A stretch of DNA of 64,000 bases from the NCBI GenBank assembly GCA_036936605.1, contig JAUPFV010000005.1, positions 52,472,742 to 52,536,741 of the forward strand. The letters run 5' to 3'. Shown in pieces: positions 46,744 to 58,097 of this stretch (position 1 is the first letter of the stretch; each line of letters opens with the position of its first letter). The translations under genes were made by a program, and so were the position numbers. Origin of the DNA: Limnanthes douglasii subsp. nivea (lineage: Eukaryota > Streptophyta > Magnoliopsida > Brassicales > Limnanthaceae). The notes beneath the pieces are model-generated. The model worked only from the letters and a program-made list of their open reading frames with translations, had not been told where the DNA came from and made no database searches.

Positions 46744-49742
46744 CTATTCCAAGTACATCCGGAGATGCTCGATATTCCAGGGATGAGTCAAAACTCTTCC
46801 ATCTTTGTCTTCCAACCAATATGTTCCAGGTTTAATTCTTTCAACAACTATGTACGGACCTTCCCAAGTTGGGGCCAGCTTTCCGAACAGCTTTTCTTTA
46901 GTGTGTAAGAAGACTTTCCTTAATGCCTTGTCCCCCGGTTGTAAATCTCTTCTTTTAACTTTGGAAGCAAACCTGCTTCTCATCAAACCCTGATAGTGTG
47001 CAACTCTAAGGTAAGCTTTAACTCGTCTTTCTTCTATCAAATCAAGTTGACCTCTGATTGCCACCTCGTTAGCCTGTTCAGAGAAGTTGTGAACACGAAA
47101 GGAGGGGAGAGTTGCCTCTATGGGAGCTACTGTATCTATCCCATAGACCAAAGCAAAGGGTGACTCTTGTGTTGCAGCCCCAGGTGTTATTCGGTAGGCC
47201 CACAAGACCTCTTGTAGATAACTAGGCCACTTCCCAGCAGCCCCTTCTAAATTCTTCTTTAAACCCGACAGTATAGTTCTATTAGCTACTTCAACTTGCC
47301 CATTTTCTTGTGGGTGGAAAGGTGAAGATAAACAATGTTGTATATCCCTTGTGGCACAGAAGCTCTCCATTTCCCTATTGTCAAATTGTGGCCCATTGTC
47401 TGTTGTTATCTTTTGTGGGACACCAAATCTGCAACAAATGTTGGATAGAATGAATTCTATAACAGCTTTTGATGTTGTCCCTGCTAGAGGGGCTGCTTCA
47501 ATCCACTTCGAAAAGTAGTCTATGGCCACAATTATAGTTTTGCGTCCTCCAGACGCCACAGGGAGAGGCCCTACTAAATCCAACCCCCATCGAGCAAAAG
47601 GAATAGGCTCAGAAATTGATTCTAAAGGAATGGCTGGGACATGAATTTCATTACTTTACCTCTGGCATTGGTCACACCTTCTTACCAATTCCTTAGCATC
47701 TTTCATGATAGATGGCCAATAGTAACCAGACAGTAAAACTTTTCTTGTTAAAGCCCTGAATCCACAATGGGCTGATCCCTCACCATCATGCAATTCAGAG
47801 AGGACTACTTGAGACTCTTCATCCCCCAAACAGCGCATGAGAGGTTTACTGTAAGACTTTTTATATAACATGTCTCTCAATATGATGAAACCACGAGCTT
47901 TGTGTTTCAGTGTTCTGGCTAGTGATTTGTCCGGAGGCACAATACCATCGGAGATATATTGCAGGAGAGGAAACCTCCAGTCTTGAGTTTGTTTCACTTG
48001 TGCTTCAAAAATTTCCTCTTCTTTACCCATACTAAGTTGAATGGAGGGGCTTTCCAGCACATGGATCCATGGATATGACTCCGTATATGCTATGGTTGCT
48101 AACGAGTCTGCTAGCTCATTTTCTGCCCGGGGTATGTGCTCATAAACAACACTTTTAAACTTGAGTGCTTCATTCTTAAGGAGGATCAGAAGCTGGGAGT
48201 CACTTAGTAGCCTGACCCTCTTAGCCCCACAAATGTAGGCTAACTTTAATCCAGCTATAGCTGCTTCGTATTCAGGCTCATTATTAGATGCCCTGAAAGC
48301 AAAACAAATAACTTGGTACATTTTGTCACCATATGGAGAAGTCAAACACACCCCTGCACCACATCCCATAGTGCTAGATCCACCATCTGTTCGGACGACC
48401 CATACCTTTTTATCTTTCATGTCAGTAGTCTGCTCCGAATCTCTGTCGGAGTGAAATTTAACAAAAAAATCAGCCACAGCTTGGGCCTTGACTGCTGTTC
48501 GAGGAGCAAAATCTATGTCGAAGTCTCCCAACTCTACTGACCACTTAGTCATCCTGCTTGAAATGTCTGACTTTTGGAGGACATTCTTCAGGGGAAAAGA
48601 AGTCCGGACGATGATGGGATGAGCCTGGAAATAAGGCCTCATCTTCCTGGCAGCTATCACCAGGGCTAATGCTAATTTTTCAAGTTTCAAGTAACGTCTT
48701 TCTGCATCTATCAAGCTTTTGCTGATGTAGTATACTGGATGGGGATGGCCATCGACCTCTCTTACCAACACAGCACTGATGGCACAACTTGAAACTGCCA
48801 AATATACGAAGAGTGTCTCCCCATCAACTGGCTTAAACAAAGTTTTGGGGGAGGACAGGTGCTTCTTGATCTCATTGAAAGCTTCATCACACTGTGGGGT
48901 CCAATCGAATCCCTTTGCACCCTTCAAGGTTTGAAAGAAAGGGGTACACCTGTCTGAAGACCTTGAGATAAATCTGTTTAAGGCAGCTAATCTCCCCGTT
49001 AACCGCTGTACTTCTTTAATGTTTCGAGGAGGTTCCATCTGTAATAGGGCATTAAGCTAGTCCAGGTCGGGTTGCCTTCCATGCTCACTTATAATATAGC
49101 CCAGAAACTTTCCGGACTAATCTTCACCATCATGTCATCAATGTACACTTCCATATTTCTTCCAATTTGATCAGCAAATGCCTTGTTGACTAATCTCTGA
49201 TAAGTAGCCCCAGTATTTTTCAAACCAAATGGCATTACCTTGTAGTAATGAAGACCTATGTCAGTGACAAATGTGGTATGCTCTTGATCCTTTGGATCTA
49301 CTTGAATCTGATTGTATCCGGAGAAGACATCCATAAAGGAAAGCAGCTTGTTCCCAGAGGTGGAGTCTACTAACTGATCAATCCGGGGGACTGGATACAA
49401 ATCTTTTGGGCAAGCTCTATTGAGATCTGTGAAGTCTATGCACATGCACCACTTGCCATTTTTCTTTTTTACCAGAACCAGATTGGTAGTCCACAAAGGA
49501 TATTGAGACTCCTTGATGTGCCCCATTTGTGTGAGCCTGTCAACTTCTTGCACAATGACATCAGCCTTCTCCTTAGAAAAAGCTCTTCTCTTTTGAACCA
49601 CTGGTGCTACGTCTCTCCGGATGGATAGGTGATGTGATATCACTTCTGATGGAACCCCAGTAACATCAGCATTGCACCAAGCAAAAACGTGTTGATGGTT
49701 CTTCAAAAACTTTAACATTTCATTTTTCAAAATGGGTGGCAT
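46744..49742 (-). pseudogene. RT-RNase H-aRNase H-integrase of element C
   Basis: RT (49742-49089): HIKESQYPLWTTNLVLVKKK, FTDLNRACPKDLYPVPRIDQ, catalytic YIDDMMVK. It then breaks where about 105 bp of the RT thumb are deleted (text jumps to ISPESFWAIL). From 49038, RT-linked RNase H (FDWTPQCDEAFNEIKKHLSS, AISAVLVREVDGHPHPVYYI) and the archaeal-type RNase H (VRTDGGSSTMGCGAGVCLTS, RASNNEPEYEAAIAGLKLAY, LSDSQLLILLKNEALKF) are both complete. Integrase has HDGEGSAHCGF, CDQCQR, AIDYFSKWIEAAPL, TTDNGPQFDN and HPQENGQVEVANRT. A TAA at 47656-47658 interrupts it where B has Tyr. It ends HPWNIEHLRMYLE. Confidence 0.93.
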
Positions 49743-49865
49743 CTTAGACCCTATCTTGACACTTTTTTCTTCTTCCAGACAGTGTGTTTCTACCTCTTCG
49801 ACTGGTATTAATACTCCAGGGGTCTCTCTGGGGTCATCAATTTCACCCTCACCCCCAGAAAGGCC

Positions 49866-49880
49866 CTCAAATTGCTATTG
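49866..49880 (-). promoter_or_regulatory. Conserved in-frame stop between protease and RT in C
   Basis: On the minus strand the context is CAA-TAG-CAA-TTT, with the stop at 49877-49875 and the frame open on both sides into RT. It is in the same codon position as the stop of B. Confidence 0.5.
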
Positions 49881-52199
49881 TTCGTTAATACGGACTGCCC
49901 CCAGCGTTCGAGGAGCTAGGGCGGTAGCATAACATTCTCTTACAATATTTTGGCTGCTCCGGACGACCCCAACCTGTCCCTGAACAGCATATTTCAAGCA
50001 CTGGTGGACTGTTGAAGCCACTGCATGCATCCTAGAGAGCCAAGACCTCCCTAGAATAGCATTATAGCAAGTGGGATAATCCACCACAATAAAGAGTATT
50101 CTAACCATTTTCTTGAAAGGGCCCTTGCCCAATAGAACTTCCTCTTCGAACTCACCGATCACATCTGCTGAGCTGCCTGTAAAGCCCACAATTGATCTGT
50201 CCGAACTCTGAATTACAGCTGGATTTTTCATTCTCTTGTATGTGGTTAAGAACAGGATATTGGCTGAGCTTCCAGTATCCACCAGTATTCGCCTTATGTC
50301 GTTGCCCCCAATAGATGCTCCTATGACAACAGCATCCTCATAAGGGCCAGCAATGTCTCTTAAATCATCTTCATTAAAAACAATGAAGGGGAATGAGTTT
50401 TGTGACTGATAGGAAGTCATGCCTCCTTCTAGCTGGGAGGCTAAAGTATGCACGTGCCTCTTCCTCGAAGAAGCAGTAGGAGCTGGCATTGTGTCCCCTC
50501 CAAAAATTGTAACTGACTCAAAAAACTTAATGAGTCCGGAGACCGATCTAGAACATTCCTCAATTGTACCCACTCTGTTTCGAGTTGGATCAGGATCCAA
50601 GTACTCAGATTCCACGTCAAACCTTTCAATTATAACCATGGCTCCCTCCGGAGCAGCATTACTTGGACCAATCCGGTGAGTGTTGTCAGGCCTGTTACCT
50701 CCTCTTCTTTTCACGTAAGCCCCCAGTTTTCCCCTCTCAATCAAGTTCTGAACTTCTTGTTTCAATGCTATGCAGTCATCGGTGGTATGACCAATATCGT
50801 TGTGATACTGGCAAAAAGAGTTATTACGATGCTCCTTGGGAGACTGCAATGTGGATGGTCTCCGATAATGCACCTCTTCTTTTGTTTTATAAAAAATGGT
50901 GGCCACACTTTCTTTCAATTCTGCGAACCACTCCGGCTGGACCCATGGCCCTCTCTTGTTTCTGGATTGCTGACTTTGAGCAGGAGCAGCTGGCTGAGAC
51001 TGAGCTTTTGCCCTACCATGCCCCTGTCCGGTCTCTCTCGCTTTGTTCCCGGACTGATTTTGATTGGGATTTGGTGCCACCGGGGTAGACCTTACCTGCC
51101 TGTGCACCCTGGTTTTCTTTGTTTCATCAACGTTTATTTATTTCCCAACCTGATTCAGCAACCCTCCCCATGTCATGGCCTTCTTTCTGGTCACTGAGTC
51201 AGCTAGATTGCCTGGGTTCAAACCTTGTCTTAGGGATGCTATTGCTACCTGTTCGAAACAATCAGCCAACCTATTCTTGGTGTTCACAAAACGGCTTATA
51301 TATTGTTTCAAGGACTCATTTGGTTCCTGGGCACAATGGATTATTGTGTCTCCATTTCCCTTTAGCTTTTTACTCCCTACAAACTGCCTTCGAAAGGCTA
51401 CCCAAAAAGTATCGAAATCTTTAATACAACCCTGAGGCAGGATGTTGTACCATTTTAGAGCACTCCCCGTGAATGATTGGGAGAATGCCCTACAAAGTAG
51501 TTTATCATCGTCTTCAAAGTTTATCATGAAGTTTTTAAATTGCTCCAGATGGTTGTCCGGATCAGTACTGCCATCGTACTTCTCTATTTTGGGGAGGTTT
51601 CCGGACAGAATTTTAGAAGATAATGGAGATTGCCTCCAATTGCTTCCATAACTGAACACAGTACCCTCATTGGGAGTTGCAAAGATACCTGGTTCATCGT
51701 GAAAAGCGAAGGGATCCATCAGCATCCGGTCCACATGCTTCCAGCTATGAGATGATCCTTTACCAATATGCCTCTTCATCTTTCCTTGTCTATCCCTTTT
51801 TCTTGAATATTTTTTAATCTGCTTTTGCTTCTTTCTAGTTCGACCCTCATCGCTGCTAGAGGATAAGGATTTTTCAACTCCCTCACTGTCCGAAGAGCTA
51901 TCAGAAGATTCTGAGCTTGAGTCAGAACTCTCCACTGGCTTAGACCGGTGAGACTTTTTGGAACTGGCATGAGTCTTTTTGGTGCTCACATGAGTCTTTG
52001 AAGACTCATGTTCTCTGGGGTTATCAGTGTGATGAGCAGCTGATGCTTTGGACTTTTCTTTCAGGCCCATCTTAGCCTTTTCGGCCCTCAGAGCTTCTAT
52101 TTCACCATTTAGCCTATCACGCTCTTCGATAGTGTACTCATCGTTCTCTCCCACCACTTCGAGCAGAGCTGGTGGTACTTCTGGATTGTCCGGATTCAT
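49875..52199 (-). pseudogene. gag-protease of element C
   Basis: The first ATG is 52199-52197 (MNPDNPEVPPALLEVVGEND); the open frame extends a little further upstream without an ATG. A Ser/Lys/Glu-rich N-terminal part (SDSSSESSDSSSDSEG) is followed by the gag core with LLCRAFSQSFTGSALKWYNI and YISRFVNTKNRLADCFEQVA. A zinc-knuckle-like FCQYHNDIGHTTDDC comes next, then protease (ILVDTGSSANILFLTTYKRM, AILGRSWLSRMHAV). A single TAA (51138-51136, where B has Gln) is the only break, so this copy is one substitution from open up to the shared TAG at 49877. Gag would form the particle; the protease matures it. Confidence 0.92.
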
Positions 52200-52246
52200 T
52201 CGGACAGATTTTCTTAGCTGGTTTTGAATGCTTGATTCAGGCACCT

Positions 52247-52270
52247 TCTTCTCCCACTGTGGTCGCCAAT
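52247..52270 (-). promoter_or_regulatory. Primer-binding site of element C
   Basis: On the minus strand TTGGCGACCACAGTGGGAG lies just inside the 5' LTR. Its TGG pairs with a tRNA CCA end. It resembles a tRNA-Arg primer as used by Ogre; this was not verified. Confidence 0.7.
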
Positions 52271-52271
52271 T

Positions 52272-52680
52272 TGGTGTGGATAATTATCGCCTGAGGGTAG
52301 GCTCGTAATTTGTTTGGTGTTTTACAGTAGTATGTGGGTGTTATGTATTTAGAGTAGAGAGTAGAGAGATAATTAAGCTGGCTGGTAGCAGTTAATTCTC
52401 ATTACCCACACTTAATGCAGGTGGTTGGGTATTTATACCCTGATGTTTGGGCCTTTATGGGCTTTCGGGTCATGTTTAATGGACCTGGGTCATGTTCAAA
52501 GACCCATGAGCTCTTAAGTAAGAGAGCAAGTAGCTTATTCAAGAAGTGTTTAGGTTTTTTAGTACTTTTGTCATAGTTCGAACAGTCCTATGGTCTGAGT
52601 GTTCGAAGTGATCTGTCCGGTCCGGAGGCATTGGACCGAATTGTCCTTGTCCGGGGAGCATGTAGAATTCAGACTCATCA
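52272..52680 (-). repeat. 5' LTR of element C
   Basis: It starts TGGTGTGGATAATTATC and ends CAGACTCATCA on the plus strand, then ATAAT. On the minus strand GGGTATAAATACCCAACC (near 52424-52441) contains the TATA box driving gag-pol. Confidence 0.95.
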
Positions 52681-52689
52681 ATAATATTA

Positions 52690-55600
52690 TAGTATTTAAG
52701 CAAAAAAAGATACATAACAATATATATCTTTAAATACATAGGTTTTTTAAAACAGGTGTTGTTAATTTTGGGTTACCTATATCACCTCTTTGTCCACAGC
52801 ATCATCCTTGGTCACTTTAGATATCTCAACTACACTTTTGGTCCCTTTAGGTACTTTGGCAACAGATTCTTTAACGACATGAAAAGTAACATTAGTATAT
52901 TTATCATGTTCTTACATAACAGCATTTACACCAGCAAGTAATATCACTATTTTGTTCTTCCATAACGTTAACATGAACAAATAGATCATCTTGTTTTTCA
53001 ACCCCAACTTTTATAGGAGTAAGAAGGTCATTTTCGCGAGCAACAATGAGGTTAGATGTATCAATATCACTATTAATGGGGGGGATCATCTTGTTTTTCC
53101 ACCCCAACTTCAATAGGAGTAGCATGCTCCTTTTCTACAACAACAACAATTTCAGAAGTAACACTATCAACACTAACAATGGGATTATTTTGGTTTTTAA
53201 ACTCATCATCAGTAGGAGTAATATGCTCCTTTTCAACAGTGATAACACCCTTAGATGTACCAGCAGCAACATCAAGATCCATGGCAGCAACATGGTCATC
53301 TTCAACAGCAATAACAATAATATGATCCTTTTTTTCCAGACCATCTTCACTGTTTTCTTGGTGTTGAGGTGGAACCTTGTCTTCAACAAAAATATTAGGT
53401 GTTTTGTCTTGGTTTTTAACATAAACAACAGGGTTTTCCACTACAATATTAGGTGTTGTGTCAGCATATTGTTTGTTTCTTATTTTATTCGGTGATTGTT
53501 GGGCTTGATCATTCAATCTTTTTCTTCTTGCATAAGTTTTTGGTTGCCGTTGAGTTGTTTCTTCAACTTCATCCTCTATGTTTTGCTTCAACATAGACAA
53601 TTTAAATGTGTTTTGTAGGTCAATCTCAATGTCCATCTCGACATCAGTTTTCATTTGTGCAATGATCTTTTCTTTTTCCTTGAGTTTCTTTTGTAGTTCT
53701 TCAATTTCTTTTTAAATTTTCCTACGTTCTAATTCAATTTGTTCCATTTTTTCAAATGTGGATAAGTCAAATCTCTGGCTGGAGACAGGGTCTGCTTGTT
53801 CTTTTAGTGGGGTTGGGTCTAAGGCTATGGCTGGTGGTATGGCTAGGGTTGGGGCTCGAGGTCTGGTGGTATGGCTGGGGTTGGGGCTCTAGGTCTGGTG
53901 GTATGTATGGGTTTGGGTCCGAGGAGTTGTTGTTAATTCTCAATAAAATAATAAGTCATATCAAATATGCAAAACCTTTTATATAAAATGATAGATGCGT
54001 AACCTTAACAAATTTGATATATATGAAACGTAAATAAGTGTGATAGATGCAAAAAAAATTTATAATATTATTCACACTAGATGTGAAACCTTAGCATGAG
54101 ATTATTCTCGATAGATACGTAACCTTAATAAGAATGATACATTTGAAATTAGATCTAAATGATAGATGCGGAACCTTAAGAAAAAATGATTAATGCGAAA
54201 GGTTAATTAAATGATAGATGCATAACCTTAAAAAAACATGGTAGATATGAAACATGACTTAAATGATAGATGTGGAACCTTAAATAATCATGATAGATGT
54301 GAAACCTACATTTAAAAGATAGATGCGAAACATATTATGATATATGGATGCTAGATGCGGAACCTATAATAAATATGATAAAAAATAAGATTCTTACCTT
54401 TTATCTTTCCAGTAATTTTTTCAACCTTCTGTTTTCTAGTTGTGAGGCATTCTATCAAAACGTTGATTTGAGAATTCTTTTTTATTTTCTCTTCAAGTTT
54501 CTTAACATTCCTAAGAATCTGTGATACTCAATTCTCATTTCTTTCAACAGGTGCATGTTCTGTCTGTGCTATCTTTTGTTTGTTCAGAGGACCAATTTCT
54601 ACCGATAAATTTTTGTCTTTTATGTTCTTCATTGATTTTCTTCTTTGTGGTGCCGTCTTTTTAGTTTTTGTAACTTTTTGATGTGGTTTAACAATGTATT
54701 GGTCTATTGTTTTTTTGTTATCCGTAGAATGTCTTGCAGTTGTATCTTGGTGCGTACCCCAATGCAAACCATCATCATCTTCGTTGAGGTTTACTTGTTC
54801 AGAATCATGTGGTGGAACATCATTATCTTCTTAACGAATATCATTATTTTCTTCTTGTATTTGGAACAGTCCTCCAAATTGTTCTTCTTCTTCTTCTGTT
54901 AGTTTCAATTCTTTTTCAGGAATCTACAAAATTGTTAAAATGTTATAACAAAGATATATATATATATATAATGTGAAACTTGAACAAAAAACATAGTGTA
55001 AATATACATGTTCATTTGTTATGTTTTTTATGGCTTCAACCAAATTTACATGTGTTTTATGCTCAATACCCAACCATTTGAAGCATCTAGGTATCTTGTC
55101 TTCAATTTAAATATTTTGCCATAATGTTATGTGTTCCATGATGAATGGTCATAAATTAACAATATTTTAGATACCATTTATTGACTAAATAATATGTAAA
55201 TTAGAACAAAGAAAAAGAAAAATACTAACCAGTAAAAGGGCAACACAGCCAACTACTCTTCCGGATTTAGTTTCATGACAATCTATTATTGAATTAATCA
55301 ACTTTTCCCGGCTCACTTCAGCCTAGTTGTAGTTGTTTATTTTCTCTATGTGTTCTACGTAATACACCACCTTAGAAGCTAGTACATCTCTAGATGTAGA
55401 GAAATACAAGGTGGAACAGGCTAACATTATAAAGAGTATCATAAAATCTTCTATTGCCTTTTGTCGATGTATTTTTGCATCTTTAGCTATAGTATTCTAT
55501 CAACAAGCAAAAGAATTTATTAAAAGAGATAGATGCGAAACCTATGCTAATGTCAAACATATCTAATTGATAGTTGCAAAACTTATTGAAAGGTGAAAGT

Positions 55601-56340
55601 GGAATTAAAAGAAAGATGCGGAACCTATACAATGCTAAGATGATAGATGTGAAAACTGTATTAATATCAATAGATGTGAAACCAAGTTTAATGTGAAACA
55701 AATCTAATGTGATAGATGTGAAACCTATTGAAATGTGAAGTAGAGTAAAAAGATAGATGCAGAACCTAATGCAATTTTTAAAGTAAAGCAGAAGTGGTAG
55801 ATAAGAAACCTATGCAAATGTGAAACAGAGTAGAGGTAATAGATGAGAAACCTATGCAAATTTGAAAACAATGCAAAAATTTAAGAAAAGTTGGAACTGC
55901 ATACCTTTATCAATTGTTAGTGATTGGTCTCGCTCGGCTTTTATCAACTTTTCTTGATGTGTTATCGAAAAATATTTATTTGTTATCCTTGATTTTTCTT
56001 CGTCTCCTAATTCTGAAAACTTAGGTTCAAAACTCTTAGCTTGTAGTGACATAATTTAGTTTCCATGTTTTAAACCAAAGATGATCTTTATGTCATGGTT
56101 CGTAAGCCGTAACAAATTTTCACCTAACTTAAATGCTTTGTTTTCGTCATCATATGTCATTGCTATCTGCTCAATTAAATCTGAGTTCTTTTTGAACGCA
56201 ATCTTTTTTGCTCGAAGATCATAGGCTGCCTTTAAAAGTGAGTAAAATGGTTTCTTTTTTGTTGCTTTATATGTTTTGGCCTCACTTTTGTCTCTTCCAT
56301 CTGTTTTAATAGTGCAAAGAGGCATGATCTGTAGTAACAT
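52690..56340 (-). pseudogene. Ulp1-like gene of the MULE, 5' (N-terminal) half
   Basis: Exon-like blocks from high to low coordinates are as follows. 56340-55913 contains FKLGENLLRLTNHDIKIIFG, a DUF1985-like start, with one TAA at 56058-56056 and donor AAAG/GTATGC. 55496-55231 contains KAIEDFMILFIMLACSTLYF, SRDVLASKVVYYVEHI and RVVGCVALLL, with a TAG where the family has YNW, and donor CTG/GTTAGT. About 55130-55008 contains IPRCFKWLGIEHKTH. 54925-54398 is charged linker with donor AAAAG/GTAAGA. About 53960-52690 is Pro-rich text, then Glu/Val repeats (VEKEHATPIEVGVEKQDD). Introns carry the GATAGATGCGAAACC motif. Element C then separates this half from the catalytic half. Confidence 0.65.
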
Positions 56341-56835
56341 GTTTTTGGTGCCATTTTACATGTAAAAACAATAAATGAGAAAAATAGATCAGCTATGATA
56401 GATGGGAAATTATTGGAAGTTAGATAAGTGATAGATGTGAAACGTATGAAAATTTGAAACTAGTCTAAAATCGATAGATGCGGAACCCGTGTTAATATAT
56501 ATATATATATATGAACTAAAACATTGATAGATGGGAAACCTATGTTACTGTATAAGCACTGACACACTGGTAGATGTGAAACCTATGTTCATCTATAAAC
56601 AATACACACTGATAGATGTGAAACCTATGGTAGAGATTAACCAATACAGACTGATAGATGTGAAACCTATAAAAAAACCGTAATTGTGGCAAAATGATAG
56701 TTGTGAAACCTATATAAATATATAAGCATTGACATACTTATAGATGTGAAACCTCTATTAATTTATAACCAATACAAACTGATAGATACTAAACCTATAT
56801 AAAAACTTGGAATTATAGTAAAATGATATTTGTGA
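53980..56835 (+). repeat. Interspersed GATAGATGCGAAACC motif array, right part
   Basis: The same motif and strand as on the left of C occur in three blocks (53980-54380, 55520-55850, 56390-56835), about 35 copies by eye. These blocks fall between the exon-like segments of the Ulp1-like gene. In the rightmost block most copies read TGTGAAACC rather than TGCGAAACC. Confidence 0.85.
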
Positions 56836-56936
56836 AACCTATAGAAATGTAACAAAAGTAGGTTTGAATGGCAGTAACAATAGTAAGGCTATTTGGACAA
56901 CAAAATGCATGTCGTTTAAGCAGTTACTATGAACAT

Positions 56937-56964
56937 CTCGTGTCTCGCTTTAGTGAGACACGAG
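56937..56964. other. Perfect 10-bp inverted repeat (hairpin)
   Basis: CTCGTGTCTC and GAGACACGAG are separated by GCTTTAGT. It lies between the last motif block and the putative start of the Ulp1-like transcript. It may be a binding site or part of a subterminal structure; no function is shown. Confidence 0.7.
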
Positions 56965-57159
56965 TAAGCAGTATTAGTTTCTGAAAACAAACTGAAAACA
57001 TGTATAAATGAAGTAATGAAGAAGATTTATCACACAAAACCGATGTAATTCACACAAAACAGATAATTTATCGCTAATCTAACTCAAAACTCGAAAAAGT
57101 TTGGCAATAAACCCTAGGTTTCTCAAATATGCTAGAATTGAATTGTTTTTCGAAGAGAA

Positions 57160-57350
57160 ACACTATCAAACTTACCGATTTAGCGTTTTTTTAGTTGTTG
57201 AGTGTTTGAATCTTCGATCGGTATTCGAACGGAGTTTAATCGGTAAATTCGTATGCAAAATCAAGTCGATCGAGATTTTGTGTGAAACTCAGATAATCTA
57301 GAGTAAAGAGAAAGAAGGAGGAGGGTGAGGGAAAAAAGAGGTTAGGCTGG
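57160..57350 (-). promoter_or_regulatory. Putative 5' UTR and leader-intron donor of the Ulp1-like gene
   Basis: On the minus strand a CT-rich leader (CCTCCTTCTTTCTCTTTACTC) precedes text ending GCTAAATCG/GTAAGTTTG, a canonical splice donor near 57176. No ATG-led ORF starts in between, so a leader exon followed by an intron is likely. This is inferred from composition and the donor only. Confidence 0.35.
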
Positions 57351-57420
57351 GTTTCAAAATGGATATTTGTATCGGGGTATTTTTGGAAGGAAATTTGTGA
57401 AATTTTTTAGGCCTTTATTA

Positions 57421-58097
57421 ATAATAGTTTTGTGTAACGGGCCTTGTATGGTATGTCTCCCATTTAAAATATGAAAGACGAATTTATATAATTATTTAAC
57501 TATAAAAGTGTAGTTGTAGATCCATTTTTGTTATATTTTTTTAGTTACTTGGAAATAGATAGAATTTATCTCATTAAATCTACGTTCTCAATTTTTTTCT
57601 ATCAATAATAGTTTTGGTTTTAGTTATGTTCATTATCTTTCAATAATCTAAAAGGAACGTTTACTTTTAGTCCGGCTGTAAATACTCTTTGATAAAAAAT
57701 ATATTTATAATTATTTATAATGAAGAACTATAATTGATTGAAACTAGTTTTTATGTTTTATATTTATTTTAAATTAGTTTTTTTTTTGCTCATTTTTATC
57801 TTCCATTAATCTCACGTCCTAAAATTTTGAATGTTAAATTTTTTAGACGTGTGATTGTTTAAAAGCAGCCACGTAGCAGGTTAAACAATAGGTTTTTTCG
57901 TTTCACATTTGATTCTTCAATCATTTACCAATAATATACATATGATGTATTATTCACAAAAGCTGGATAGACCAAACGTTTATGAAAAATTTATTGTTGG
58001 AGTTGTAATGTATCAGTTCCTAAACAATTGGACGTGCAAAAGACTATGCATACAAAGTTTTGAAAAGTAAAAAACTATAGAAATTAAAAATAAACTT
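57421..58097. other. Unassigned AT-rich DNA
   Basis: No ORF, tandem repeat or retroelement text was recognised between the right border of the MULE and the next solo LTR. Confidence 0.5.

Larger units (their letters stand above)
42442..52680 (-). mobile_element. Element C: complete Tat-lineage Ty3/gypsy retrotransposon (10,239 bp)
   Basis: Two 409-bp LTRs (42442-42850, 52272-52680) are flanked by a perfect ATAAT duplication (42437-42441, 52681-52685). On the minus strand it reads 5' LTR, primer-binding site, gag-protease, RT-dual RNase H-integrase, convergent extra ORF, polypurine tract, 3' LTR. The LTRs differ at about 15 of 409 positions by hand count. C and B are the same family, with closely similar proteins and LTR ends. 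C keeps the second RNase H that B has lost. Confidence 0.97.
35300..57420. mobile_element. Large Mutator-like element carrying a Ulp1-like gene, split by element C
   Basis: A mudrA-type transposase gene (plus, 36140-38542) and a convergent multi-exon Ulp1-like gene (minus, from about 57350 down to about 40860) share one repeat motif in all their non-coding parts. Element C occupies 42442-52680 with a clean ATAAT duplication, so both sides were once contiguous and the MULE without C is about 12 kb. This gene content matches the Kaonashi/CUMULE class of plant MULEs. I could not identify terminal inverted repeats or a 9-bp target duplication, so the borders are estimates from where the motif and gene text stop. 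Confidence 0.65.

Noticed and set aside
50676..51424. Plus-strand ORFs opposite gag-protease of C
   Set aside because: The minus-strand gag-protease match is clear, and the plus frames are its complement.
53980..56835. CRISPR-like array of short repeats with variable spacers
   Set aside because: The repeats are degenerate, the spacers vary in length and are AT-rich, no cas genes exist, and the surrounding DNA is a plant transposon.
57101..57301. 66-residue plus-strand ORF as a small gene
   Set aside because: It lies opposite a likely 5' UTR with a splice donor and has no family match.
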